NCBI GenBank assembly: GCA_902489665.1
Contig: CABUAT010000017.1
Location: forward strand, 1-43,135
Source: an uncultured Collinsella sp.
GTDB taxonomy: Bacteria; Actinomycetota; Coriobacteriia; Coriobacteriales; Coriobacteriaceae
DNA length: 43,135 bases
Direction: 5' to 3'
Shown here: piece by piece, positions 8,708 through 16,173 of the stretch
Layout of the letters: each line of letters starts with the position of its first letter
Numbering within the stretch: the stretch's first letter is position 1
Notes under the pieces: generated by a model
Database searches by the model: none
Seen by the model: the letters and a program-made list of their open reading frames with translations, nothing else
What the model was told of the DNA's origin: nothing
Program-made: the position numbers and the translations under genes

Positions 8708-9322
8708 ATGAAACTTGGATGCGTCATTATGGCTTCGGGCGAGGGCAAGCGGTTTGGCTCTAACAAGATGCTTGCCGATATCTATGGCGAGCCGCTGATT
8801 GCCCGGACCATCGATTCGGTTCCCCGGGGCTTTGACGTCGTGGTTTCGACGCGTTGGCCCGGGGTCGCTCAGATTTGCGAGGACAAGCATTGCCCGTGCG
8901 TGCTGCACGATGGCGAGCTGCGCAGCGAAAGCGTCCGTGCGGGCCTTTCGTGGGGAGTCGAACGCAACTGGAAAGGTTGCCTCTTTTTGCCGGGCGACCA
9001 GCCGCTCGTGAGTTCGGATTCTTTTGAGGCTATGGTTCGTGCATTTGACGAGTGTGGCCGCAAGCATCCGGTGCGTCTTGCGTGCAACGGTGAGCCTTCG
9101 AGTCCGGTGCTCTTTCCGGCGGAACTGTTCGATGCGCTCATGCGTCTTGAGGGCAAGGACGGCGGGGGCTCGATCCTCAAGGACCGTACCGACGTGGTGC
9201 TGGTCGAGGCGCGTGCCTACGAGCTGTGGGACGTCGATACCGTCAAGGGACAGCGCTGCATAACAGAGCATATTGCCGCCTGCTCGTATTTTGATCGCGT
9301 GGCCAACTGCATCAATCAATAA
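8708..9322 (+). CDS. mocA: MocA/YgfJ-like nucleotidyltransferase
   Basis: A 204-residue GT-A-fold NTP transferase of the molybdenum-cofactor cytidylyltransferase family (MocA, formerly YgfJ). Seen: the N-terminal nucleotide-binding motif ASGEGKRFGSNKML and PGDQPLVSSD (metal-binding Asp). The start at 8708 has aggggaggt before it, and an earlier in-frame start has none. MocA-type enzymes attach CMP to molybdopterin for xanthine-dehydrogenase-type hydroxylases, and the YgfJ subfamily tracks with selenium-dependent members. The gene sits between ygeW and the hydantoinase and is 9 bases from the latter. Its likely job is cofactor supply for a purine hydroxylase encoded elsewhere. Confidence 0.87.
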   Translation: MKLGCVIMASGEGKRFGSNKMLADIYGEPLIARTIDSVPRGFDVVVSTRWPGVAQICEDKHCPCVLHDGELRSESVRAGLSWGVERNWKGCLFLPGDQPLVSSDSFEAMVRAFDECGRKHPVRLACNGEPSSPVLFPAELFDALMRLEGKDGGGSILKDRTDVVLVEARAYELWDVDTVKGQRCITEHIAACSYFDRVANCINQ

Positions 9323-9331
9323 GGAGCAATT

Positions 9332-10699
9332 ATGATCATCATCAAAAACGGCGCGCTCGTGACGCCCCAGGGGCTTCGCCGCGCCGACCTTGCCATGGAG
9401 GGCGACAAGATCGTGCGGATTGCCGCGGCGATTGAGCCGGGCGAGGACGATACCGTCCAGGACGCCACGGACTGTTGGGTGTTCCCGGGCTTTATCGATG
9501 GGCACACGCACATGCAGTGTTGGACCGGCATGGACTGGACGGCCGATAGCTTTGAGACCGGCACACGTGCGGCTGTCTGCGGCGGTACCACGACCATCGT
9601 CGACTACGCGACGGCCGATCGCGGCGTGACCATGCCCGATGCCTTGGTCGAGTGGCATCATCGCGCCGACGGCACCTGCACCGCCAACTACGCCTTTCAT
9701 ATGGCGCTCGCCGAGTGGAATGAGCGCAACCGCGCCGATCTTTCGGCCATGCGCGAGGCGGGCGTGTCGTCGTTTAAGACCTACTTTGCCTATGACCACC
9801 TGCGCTTGGACGATGCCGAGACGCTCGAGGTGTTGGAGGAGCTCAAGCGCGTGGGCGGTATCCTGTGCGTGCATTGCGAGAACGGCACGCTGGTGAATGC
9901 GCTGCAGAAGCGCGTGTTTGAGCAGGGCATCCACGGGCCCGAGGGCCATGCGCTCAGCCGTCCGGACGTGTGCGAGGGTGAGGCCGTGAGCCGCCTGCTG
10001 TATCTGGCGCACCTGGCCGGGGACGCTCCGGTCAACGTGGTGCACCTTTCGACCAAGCTGGGGCTCGAGGCCATCCGTGCTGCCAAAGCGCGCGGGCAGA
10101 AGAATATCTATGTCGAGACCTGCCCCCAGTATCTGATGCTCGACGACACCTGCTATCTGGAACAGGGCGAGGACGGCTTTGCGGGCGCCAAGTACGTGAT
10201 GAGCCCGCCGCTGCGCCATGCCGGTGACCGTGCCGCGTTGCGCGAGGCGCTTGTGGCTGGCGAGATCGATACTATTGCAACCGATCATTGCAGCTTTAAC
10301 CTGCACGGGCAAAAGGACCGCGGGCGCGACGATTTCCGCGCGATTCCCAACGGCGGGCCCGGCGTGGAGCATCGTCCCGTCGCGATCGCCACGAGCTTTG
10401 AGGGGCAACTGGGCCCCGAGGACCTCTGCCGCCTGATGAGCGAGAACCCGGCGCGCGTGTTTGGCATGTACCCGCGCAAGGGCTGTCTTGCCGAGGGTGC
10501 CGATGCCGACGTGTGCGTGTGGGATCCCCAGGCGCGCTGGACCATTCGCGCGGCGACGCAGCATCAGGCCGTGGACTACACGCCGCTCGAGGGTTTTGAG
10601 GCACATGGCCGCGCCAAAGCCGTGTTTGTGAACGGCGTGCTGGCGGCACGCGACGGCGAGCCCACCGGAGCCCAACCCGGCCGCTACGTCCCCCGCTAG
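9332..10699 (+). CDS. hyuA: D-hydantoinase/dihydropyrimidinase-family amidohydrolase
   Basis: A 455-residue cyclic-amidase of the dihydropyrimidinase/hydantoinase/allantoinase superfamily. The binuclear metal centre is complete: H58 and H60 in GFIDGHTHM, carbamylated lysine K149 in SSFKTYFAY, the histidines in CVHCENG and NVVHLSTK, and the Asp in IATDHCSFN. It opens cyclic ureides to carbamoyl amino acids in the cytoplasm. In E. coli the hyuA gene sits in the same yge cluster. Here it most plausibly opens a purine-derived ring upstream of YgeY/YgeW/DpaL. The exact substrate (hydantoin, dihydropyrimidine or purine-derived ureide) cannot be decided from sequence. aaggag lies 7 bases before the ATG. 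Confidence 0.9.
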   Translation: MIIIKNGALVTPQGLRRADLAMEGDKIVRIAAAIEPGEDDTVQDATDCWVFPGFIDGHTHMQCWTGMDWTADSFETGTRAAVCGGTTTIVDYATADRGVTMPDALVEWHHRADGTCTANYAFHMALAEWNERNRADLSAMREAGVSSFKTYFAYDHLRLDDAETLEVLEELKRVGGILCVHCENGTLVNALQKRVFEQGIHGPEGHALSRPDVCEGEAVSRLLYLAHLAGDAPVNVVHLSTKLGLEAIRAAKARGQKNIYVETCPQYLMLDDTCYLEQGEDGFAGAKYVMSPPLRHAGDRAALREALVAGEIDTIATDHCSFNLHGQKDRGRDDFRAIPNGGPGVEHRPVAIATSFEGQLGPEDLCRLMSENPARVFGMYPRKGCLAEGADADVCVWDPQARWTIRAATQHQAVDYTPLEGFEAHGRAKAVFVNGVLAARDGEPTGAQPGRYVPR

Positions 10700-10724
10700 C
10701 AGCAAAGATGCCGTGTCCCCTCCT

Positions 10725-10793
10725 CAGTTGCGGTGAAATACGGACTGTTTGGCCGCCTAACGGCCGCAAACAGTCCGTATTTCACCGCAACTG
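10725..10793. repeat. Dispersed palindromic element, copy 1
   Basis: 27-bp perfect inverted arms (10725-10751 and 10767-10793; arm begins cagttgcggtgaaatacgga) around a GC-rich loop that folds again (ggccg/cggcc). It sits between the convergent hyuA and yqeC, so it may end both transcripts. The same 25-bp arm core recurs at 13511-13577. No T-run follows the right arm, and no target-site duplication is evident. Confidence 0.88.
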
Positions 10794-10808
10794 ACGAGAT
10801 GGGGCCGG

Positions 10809-11543
10809 CTACTTGAGGCTGGTGGCGATGAGGGGGCGGTTGAGGGCTGCCTCGAAGCGATCTGCCATCGTGGGGTCGCTGAGCGTGTCGACTTGGTTGA
10901 GCATGATACGGGCATTGTTGAGGTTCAGCATCCGCAGCTCGGCATTGAGCACCTGGGCGACGCGCTCGGGCGTGGCGATGTCGGTGAGCTCGCAGCCGCA
11001 ACGCTCGCAAAAGAGCTCGGGGCGGTGGACGGCTTCGTTGATGGGCTTGCTGAGCCCCGAGGCGCCGACGAGCCAGATGACGTTGGCCGTGCCGGCGGGA
11101 ACGACCGGCTCCCACGGGGCATGCGCCTTGAGCGGGAGCCGCTTGCTGCCGTCCGCCTCGGCCAGGACGTAGTCAAAGCGCTGCGCCAGCTGGTCGAGCG
11201 GCTCGGCAGGGGAGGAGAGTTTGCCCGTCTCCGGGTCCAAAACACCCGCCTGGCAGATACTTCCGCGGCTCATGCCCGCGCATGCCTCGCAGGTGCAACC
11301 GGGGACATGCGAGGCGCCCGGCTTCCAAGGCGCGGCGTCCAGGCGACGATTCGACCCGTCCCATGGCACGCCGGCAACGGGAAGCATATGCGTGGTGGTG
11401 CAGAGGAGCACGCGGCCGCCAGCGCGCATGAGCTCAAGACCCAGCGTTTTGAGCAACGTCGACTTGCCGCCGCTGCCGATAATCGCGGTAATGCCCGGCT
11501 CGATCCTGAGCGCCGAGGCAAGATTGCCGCTAACCGTTTCCAT
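10809..11543 (-). CDS. yqeC: YqeC, selenium-dependent hydroxylase accessory protein
   Basis: A 244-residue P-loop protein of the YqeC family, found with YqeB beside selenium-dependent molybdenum hydroxylases. Visible: the Walker A-like GSGGKST (23-29), CTTTHM after the second strand (48-53), and LAEADGSKRLPLKAHAPWEP. It probably hydrolyses a nucleotide while maturing the hydroxylase cofactor; the exact step is unknown. Unusual to my eye are two cysteine groupings: C83, C85, C88 and C97, and then ERCGCEL further on. It is divergent from yqeB-xdhC across about 100 bases. Confidence 0.85.
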   Translation of the reverse strand: METVSGNLASALRIEPGITAIIGSGGKSTLLKTLGLELMRAGGRVLLCTTTHMLPVAGVPWDGSNRRLDAAPWKPGASHVPGCTCEACAGMSRGSICQAGVLDPETGKLSSPAEPLDQLAQRFDYVLAEADGSKRLPLKAHAPWEPVVPAGTANVIWLVGASGLSKPINEAVHRPELFCERCGCELTDIATPERVAQVLNAELRMLNLNNARIMLNQVDTLSDPTMADRFEAALNRPLIATSLK

Positions 11544-11645
11544 CTGTTCACCGCCGTATAATACTGTGATAATAAATAATCATCAGAGTAGCGGTCGAAC
11601 CGCTTTTGCTCTGCTCAAACCGTAGCACAGGGAGGTGCCCCGGGA
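11544..11645. promoter_or_regulatory. Divergent yqeC / yqeB promoter region
   Basis: An AT-rich segment in otherwise GC-rich DNA. tataat at 11557-11562 reads forward, and tattat (complement of 11558-11563) reads toward yqeC. No good -35 was found for either. A hairpin cagag...agcggt-cga-accgct...ctctg spans 11584-11613 in the yqeB leader, with the inner stem running into four T, so attenuation is possible. gggaggt just before 11646 is the yqeB ribosome site. Confidence 0.4.
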
Positions 11646-12440
11646 ATGCTCGTTTATGTTCGCGGCGCCGGCGATATCGCCACGGGTGTCGCCGCTCGCT
11701 TGGTGCACGCCGGCGTGTCGGTCGTTATGGCCGATATCGCGGTTCCCACGTGCATCCGCCGCACAATCAGTTTTTGCGAGGCTATTCGTCTGGGCGAGGT
11801 CCAGGTCGAGGGCATTCGCGCTCGCTTGGCGCAGACGCCGGCAGAGGCGCTCGAGATTACCCAAGCGGGGGATGTTGCCGTCGTGGTGGACCCTCAGGCC
11901 AAGATGCTCGATGAGCTTAAACCCGCGGCTGTGGTCGACGCGATTCTGGCCAAGCGCAACCTGGGCACCACGCGCGACATGGCGCCTACCGTCATCGCCG
12001 TGGGGCCGGGCTTTACCGCGCCGGTCGATTGCGACGCCGTGGTCGAGACCATGCGCGGGCATTTTTTGGGCCGTGTCATTACCCAGGGCTCGCCCCAGCC
12101 CAACACGGGCGTGCCGGGCGTGATCGCCGGCTATGGCAAGGAGCGCGTTATCCACAGCCCCGCCGCCGGCGTGTTTCGGTCCGACCGCGCAATCGGCGAC
12201 ATCGTGAGCGCCGGAGACGTGATTGGCTACGCGGACGATACGCCCATGTGCACGCAGATCGATGGCTGTCTGCGCGGGCTTTTGGCGAACGGCGTGCGGG
12301 TGACTGAGGGCTTTAAATGCGCCGATGTCGATCCGCGCGGCGATGCCAGCTATATCAACTACATTTCGGACAAGGCGACGTCGGTCGGCGGCGGCGTGCT
12401 CGAGGCACTCGCTATGCTCACCGATATCTTTAGAGGATAG
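11646..12440 (+). CDS. yqeB: YqeB, selenium-dependent molybdenum hydroxylase maturation factor
   Basis: A 264-residue YqeB-family (EF2563-type) protein. The N-terminus has a Rossmann-like glycine motif (RGAGDIATGVAARL), then VTPGFTAP-like VAVGPGFTAP, and ITQGSPQPNTGVPGVIAGYG. YqeB is one of the marker genes, with selD, that comparative genomics ties to a labile selenium cofactor in molybdenum hydroxylases. Its biochemical step is not established. The start has gggaggt 11 bases upstream. xdhC follows 9 bases later, so the two are surely co-transcribed. There is no in-frame UGA, so this protein itself needs no selenocysteine. Confidence 0.88.
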   Translation: MLVYVRGAGDIATGVAARLVHAGVSVVMADIAVPTCIRRTISFCEAIRLGEVQVEGIRARLAQTPAEALEITQAGDVAVVVDPQAKMLDELKPAAVVDAILAKRNLGTTRDMAPTVIAVGPGFTAPVDCDAVVETMRGHFLGRVITQGSPQPNTGVPGVIAGYGKERVIHSPAAGVFRSDRAIGDIVSAGDVIGYADDTPMCTQIDGCLRGLLANGVRVTEGFKCADVDPRGDASYINYISDKATSVGGGVLEALAMLTDIFRG

Positions 12441-12449
12441 AAGGCGGCA

Positions 12450-13493
12450 ATGGAAAAGCTCGATGTTGTGAATGCGGCGCTTGTCGCCCTGCGTGCTGGC
12501 GAGATGTGCGAGCTCGTGGTCGTGGCCGGCACGGCGGGGTCGTCGCCGCGCGGCGTGGGCGCCTGGATGGCCGTCTTTGCCGACGGTAGCCAGGCGGGCA
12601 CCATCGGCGGCGGCAAGATCGAGCTCTTTGCGCTGGACGAGGCGCGAGAGCTGCTGGCCGCGGGGCAATCGCGTCTGGTCCGCTACACCATGGGCAGCGA
12701 GAACTCCGATACCGGCATGATCTGCGGCGGAGCCATCTGCCTGTGCTACCTGCATCTGGATGCGACTCAGGCACCGTTGTTCCAGGAAATTGCCGACGTC
12801 TTGACGTATCGACGTATCGGCGACTTCGTCATCGACTTTGAACCGTTTGTCATTCAGGCCCTGGAGGGCGATGTGGTCGAGTACCATGGCGAGGCATCGC
12901 GCCATACCATTGCCGGCTGCCCCGAGCTTTCGCTGGTGGAGGAGGGGAGTAAGGTCACCTACACCAACGCCGCCTCCGAGATTCCCGCGGCGCACATCGA
13001 GACGCTCTGCCCCGAGGGCCTGACCTATATCTTTGGCTGCGGCCACGTGGGCGCCGCGACGGCGCGGGTGCTCACGGCGGCGGGCTTTGCCGTCGTGGCG
13101 TGCGACGACCGCCCCGGCACGCTGACCCCCGATTGGGTGCCCGGTGTCTACGATCGTCGCTTGGTCGATTACAAGAACCTGAGCGAGCTGTGCCCCATCG
13201 GCCCGCGCGACCTGGTGGTCGTCGCCACGGCGGGTCACAAGTCCGATATCGACGTGGTGATTCAGGCCATGCGCGCCAAGCCTGCCTACCTGGGCTGTCT
13301 GGGCTCGCGCCGCAAGACGGCCTTTGTGCGTGCCCGCCTGGAGCAGGAAGGCTTTACGCAGGACCAGATCGGCGAGCTGCACCTTCCGATCGGCGTTGCC
13401 ATCGAGGCCGAGGACCCCGAGGAGATCGCCATCTCCATCGCCGCCGAGATGATCCACCTGCGCCGCACCAAACTCGTCCCCCGCAAGCGCTAA
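12450..13493 (+). CDS. xdhC: XdhC-family molybdenum cofactor insertion protein
   Basis: A 347-residue XdhC/CoxI protein. The XdhC_CoxI part is seen in AGTAGSSPRGVGAWMAVFADG and GTIGGGKIE, and the C-terminal Rossmann domain in YIFGCGHVGAATARVL and GCLGSRRKTAFVRARL. Members bind the sulfurated (here perhaps selenated) molybdenum cofactor and load it into xanthine-dehydrogenase-type enzymes. It lies in an operon with yqeB. The client hydroxylase is absent from the window, which is unusual because xdhC is normally beside its enzyme. A palindromic element with a T-run follows and can serve as terminator. Confidence 0.92.
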   Translation: MEKLDVVNAALVALRAGEMCELVVVAGTAGSSPRGVGAWMAVFADGSQAGTIGGGKIELFALDEARELLAAGQSRLVRYTMGSENSDTGMICGGAICLCYLHLDATQAPLFQEIADVLTYRRIGDFVIDFEPFVIQALEGDVVEYHGEASRHTIAGCPELSLVEEGSKVTYTNAASEIPAAHIETLCPEGLTYIFGCGHVGAATARVLTAAGFAVVACDDRPGTLTPDWVPGVYDRRLVDYKNLSELCPIGPRDLVVVATAGHKSDIDVVIQAMRAKPAYLGCLGSRRKTAFVRARLEQEGFTQDQIGELHLPIGVAIEAEDPEEIAISIAAEMIHLRRTKLVPRKR

Positions 13494-13804
13494 TCGCATC
13501 CCCACCAATAAGTTGCGGTGAAATACGGACTGTTTAAGCCTGTTAGGCCGCCAAACAGTCCCTATTTCACCGCAACTGCTTTTTGGGATCCATTTGTGCG
13601 GGGGAGTTGTGGAGTTGTGCAGGCAGACGAGGTTTTTCTGGAAATACGCTCCCGATGCGCGTATAGTACCGATTGTTTTGTCGGCTCCTGCTGCGTCGAG
13701 TCCAAACCGCAAAATGCCATGAGCGGCGCGGATGCAGCCAGGAGGCACGAGGACAACCCATCGTGGCCACGCCCCGTGCTTAAAACCCCAAGAAGGAGTG
13801 AACA
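13494..13804 (+). promoter_or_regulatory. Gene-free stretch before rplE with a possible promoter
   Basis: 311 bases holding palindromic copy 2 at its left end, then about 225 bases without a gene. A possible promoter is tggaaa (13639-13644), 17 bases, tatagt (13662-13667). That would give rplE its own start site now that the usual upstream ribosomal genes are missing. aaggag at 13793-13798 is the rplE ribosome site. Confidence 0.35.
13511..13577. repeat. Dispersed palindromic element, copy 2
   Basis: 25-bp inverted arms (13511-13535 and 13553-13577, one mismatch) with the same arm core as copy 1 at 10725-10793. The loops are related in reverse orientation. It is followed by gcttttt (13578-13584), so on the forward strand it can end the yqeB-xdhC transcript. 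Copies 1 and 2 bracket yqeC-yqeB-xdhC. Confidence 0.88.
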
Positions 13805-14362
13805 ATGGCAGAAGAGAAGTATGTGCCGCGTCTGAAGACCAAGTACAACAACGAGGTCAAGCAGCAGCTTCAGGACAAGTTCCAGTACGAGAACGTCATG
13901 ATGATCCCCAAGTTTGAGAAGATCGTCGTGAACATGGGTGTCGGCGAGGCCGCTACCGATTCCAAGGCCATCGACGGTGCCGTGCGCGACCTGCGCGCCA
14001 TCACCGGCCAGCAGCCGATGATCACCCGTGCCCGCAAGTCCATCGCTACCTTCCGCCTGCGCGCTGGTATGCCGATCGGCTGCAAGGTTACCCTGCGTGG
14101 CGACCGTATGTGGGAGTTCTTCGATCGTCTGACCTCCGTCGCGATCCCCCGTATCCGCGACTTCCGCGGCATCTCCGCCAAGAGCTTCGACGGCCGTGGT
14201 AACTTCTCCATGGGCGTCACCGAGCAGCTCATCTTCCCCGAGATCGACTTCGACTCCGTCGATCACCAGCGCGGTATGGACATCACTTTCGTGACCACCG
14301 CCAATACCGATGAGGAGGCCAAGGCCCTTCTGGACGCCTTCGGTTTCCCGTTCAAGAAATAG
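13805..14362 (+). CDS. rplE: 50S ribosomal protein L5
   Basis: A 185-residue L5, binding 5S rRNA in the central protuberance. Typical stretches: IVVNMGVGEAATDSKAIDGA, ITGQQPMITRARKSIATFRL, RIRDFRGISAKSFDGRGNFS and GMDITFVTTANTDEEAKALL. In almost all bacteria L5 follows rplN and rplX; here it is the first ribosomal gene, 311 bases after xdhC, so the block has been broken or rearranged at this point. A long hairpin follows before rpsZ. Confidence 0.98.
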   Translation: MAEEKYVPRLKTKYNNEVKQQLQDKFQYENVMMIPKFEKIVVNMGVGEAATDSKAIDGAVRDLRAITGQQPMITRARKSIATFRLRAGMPIGCKVTLRGDRMWEFFDRLTSVAIPRIRDFRGISAKSFDGRGNFSMGVTEQLIFPEIDFDSVDHQRGMDITFVTTANTDEEAKALLDAFGFPFKK

Positions 14363-14416
14363 GTTCACCTGCCCTATAAGCGCCGTTCCCACAAGGGGGC
14401 GGCGCTTGGGGCGAAC
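14363..14416 (+). repeat. Intercistronic hairpin rplE-rpsZ
   Basis: aagcgccg (14378-14385) / cggcgctt (14400-14407), with ccc/ggg inside and extended outside by gccc/gggc and gttc/gaac after bulges. There is no T-run. It is likely an mRNA processing or stability element inside the ribosomal operon. Confidence 0.5.
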
Positions 14417-14441
14417 AATACTCTATGTGAGGAGGATATAA

Positions 14442-14627
14442 GTGGCTAAGACATCGATGATCGTCAAGTGCAATCGCAAGCAGAAGTTCTCTACTCGTGA
14501 GTACACGCGCTGCCAGCGCTGCGGCCGTCCGCACTCTGTGTACCGCAAGTTCGGCCTGTGCCGTGTCTGCTTCCGCGAGCTTGCACTCAAGGGCGAGCTT
14601 CCCGGCGTTAAGAAGGCCAGCTGGTAA
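14442..14627 (+). CDS. rpsZ: 30S ribosomal protein S14, zinc type
   Basis: The 61-residue short zinc-binding S14. The four ligands are C24, C27, C40 and C43 (CQRC...CRVC). GTG start at 14442 with aggagg 7 bases before it. S14 of this type is the normal one in Gram-positive lineages. It sits between rplE and rpsH as in the standard spc order. The 119 bases to rpsH hold no recognisable gene. Confidence 0.97.
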   Translation: MAKTSMIVKCNRKQKFSTREYTRCQRCGRPHSVYRKFGLCRVCFRELALKGELPGVKKASW

Positions 14628-14746
14628 GTCACTACCAGCGTTTCAAGCATCAGTTTGGAACAGGGAAAACGCGCTAAAAAGGCTTTGCCGTTAAGGGCGG
14701 CGAAGAACCAAGAGCACGTGTTCATCAAGAACGAAGGAGAATCTGT

Positions 14747-15145
14747 ATGAACCTTACAGACCCGATCGCAGATATGCTTACGCGCATCCGTAACGCTAAC
14801 TCTGTGAACAAGGCCACGGTCTCCATGCCGAGCAGCAAGAAGCTCGTCGAGATCGCTCGTGTTCTGCACGAGGAGGGCTACATCGAGGGCTACGATGTCG
14901 AGGACACCGTTCCCCAGAAGACTCTGCACATCACGCTTAAGTATGGTCCCAAGAAGGCTAAGGTCATCAACGGCATCCGCCGCATTTCCAAGCCGGGCCT
15001 GCGTAAGTACACCGGCGTTGCCGACATGCCCCGCGTCCGCGGTGGCCTTGGTACCGCCATTATTTCCACCAGCCATGGCGTCATGACCGACCGCGATGCT
15101 CGCAAGCACAACGTCGGCGGCGAGATCATCGCTTACGTCTGGTAA
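14747..15145 (+). CDS. rpsH: 30S ribosomal protein S8
   Basis: A 132-residue S8, a primary 16S rRNA binder needed for assembly of the central domain. Recognised by MNLTDPIADMLTRIRNAN at the N-terminus and GGLGTAIISTSHGVMTDRDA / GGEIIAYVW at the C-terminus. In several bacteria S8 represses its own operon by binding an mRNA copy of its rRNA site. I could not assign such a site here. ggag lies before the ATG. Confidence 0.98.
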   Translation: MNLTDPIADMLTRIRNANSVNKATVSMPSSKKLVEIARVLHEEGYIEGYDVEDTVPQKTLHITLKYGPKKAKVINGIRRISKPGLRKYTGVADMPRVRGGLGTAIISTSHGVMTDRDARKHNVGGEIIAYVW

Positions 15146-15178
15146 TTCGCTCGGTAGGTAGAAGGAAAGGAGATCACC

Positions 15179-15715
15179 GTGTCTCGTATCGGTAATAAGC
15201 CTGTCCAGATTCCCGCCGGAGTCGAAGTGGCAGTCAACGGCAACAACGTTGTCGTCAAGGGCCCCAAGGGCCAGCTCGAGCTCGATGTCTTTGAGAAGCT
15301 CGCTATCAACGTCGAGGACAACGTCCTCACCGTTTCCCGTCCCGACGACGAGCGTGAGACCCGTGCCCGCCACGGCCTCACCCGCGCCCTCATCCACAAC
15401 ATGGTTGTTGGCGTTTCCGAGGGCTTCGAGAAGAAGCTCGAGCTCGCCGGCGTCGGTTACCGCGTGCAGCAGAAGGGCAAGAACCTCGAGTTCTCCCTGG
15501 GCTTCTCGCACCCCGTGATCGTCGAGGCTCCCGAGGGCATCACCTTCGAGGTTCCCGACAACACCCACGTGAACGTCAAGGGTATCAACAAGCAGCAGGT
15601 CGGTCAGATCGCCGCTGAGATCCGCGGCCATCGTCCTCCCGAGCCTTACAAGGGCAAGGGTATCCACTACGTTGGCGAGCACATCCGCCGCAAGCTGGGT
15701 AAGGCCGCCAAGTAG
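15179..15715 (+). CDS. rplF: 50S ribosomal protein L6
   Basis: A 178-residue L6, located near the factor-binding site of the large subunit. Typical: SRIGNKPVQIPAGVEV, then the C-terminal PEPYKGKGIHYVGEHIRRKLGK. GTG start at 15179 preceded by aaaggag. It follows rpsH by 33 bases. A compact hairpin lies in the gap before rplR. Confidence 0.98.
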   Translation: MSRIGNKPVQIPAGVEVAVNGNNVVVKGPKGQLELDVFEKLAINVEDNVLTVSRPDDERETRARHGLTRALIHNMVVGVSEGFEKKLELAGVGYRVQQKGKNLEFSLGFSHPVIVEAPEGITFEVPDNTHVNVKGINKQQVGQIAAEIRGHRPPEPYKGKGIHYVGEHIRRKLGKAAK

Positions 15716-15740
15716 TCGTAACCGACTCACTCGCATAAGA

Positions 15741-15762
15741 CCAGCACCCCGTCAGGTGCTGG
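15741..15762 (+). repeat. Hairpin between rplF and rplR
   Basis: ccagcacc / ggtgctgg, a perfect 8-bp stem with a 6-base loop. Only a five-T run about 12 bases later (15774-15778), so partial termination is possible but unlikely inside this operon. An RNA-processing hairpin is more plausible. Confidence 0.45.
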
Positions 15763-15790
15763 CAAGATCAACCTTTTTAGGAGTTTACGT

Positions 15791-16159
15791 ATGAACAAGC
15801 ATAAGGCGAAGCTGGAAGGCCTCAAGCGTCGTCAGCGTCGTGTTCGCGGCAAGGTCTCGGGTACCTCCGAGCGTCCGCGTCTTCGCGTGACCCGTACTAA
15901 CGCCAACATCTATGCCCAGATCATCGACGACAGCAAGGGCTCCAGCCTGACGCTCGTCTCGGCCTCGACCCTCGAGGCCGAGTTCAAGGGCACTCACACC
16001 TCGAACAAGGAGGCTGCGGAGAAGGTCGGTCAGCTCGTTGGCAAGCGCGCCATCGAGGCCGGCATCACCAAGGTCGCCTTCGATCGCGGTGGCCGTATCT
16101 ACCATGGCCGCGTCAAGGCCCTCGCCGACGGTGCTCGTGCCGCCGGTCTCGAGTTCTAG
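15791..16159 (+). CDS. rplR: 50S ribosomal protein L18
   Basis: A 122-residue L18, a 5S rRNA-binding protein of the central protuberance. Seen: RLRVTRTNANIYAQIIDDSKG, and the C-terminal KVAFDRGGRIYHGRVKALADGARAAGLEF typical of the family (quoted here only in part of its length). The N-terminus is strongly basic. The gap to rpsE is 14 bases with aggaggt, indicating tight coupling. Confidence 0.98.
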   Translation: MNKHKAKLEGLKRRQRRVRGKVSGTSERPRLRVTRTNANIYAQIIDDSKGSSLTLVSASTLEAEFKGTHTSNKEAAEKVGQLVGKRAIEAGITKVAFDRGGRIYHGRVKALADGARAAGLEF

Positions 16160-16173
16160 GAGGTATGTAGCAC

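Noticed and set aside
8510..10705. 731-codon reverse frame across the mocA-like and hydantoinase genes
   Set aside because: Opposite strand of two genes with full motif sets; no recognisable domain.
4478..13493. Selenocysteine-containing proteins in the selenium-linked cluster
   Set aside because: All genes read through without in-frame UGA; the selenium link is to the hydroxylase cofactor, not to these proteins.
11583..13805. 740-codon open frame on the reverse strand across yqeB-xdhC
   Set aside because: Antisense shadow of two well-supported genes in GC-rich DNA; no ribosome site and low-complexity Ala/Gly/His/Arg translation.
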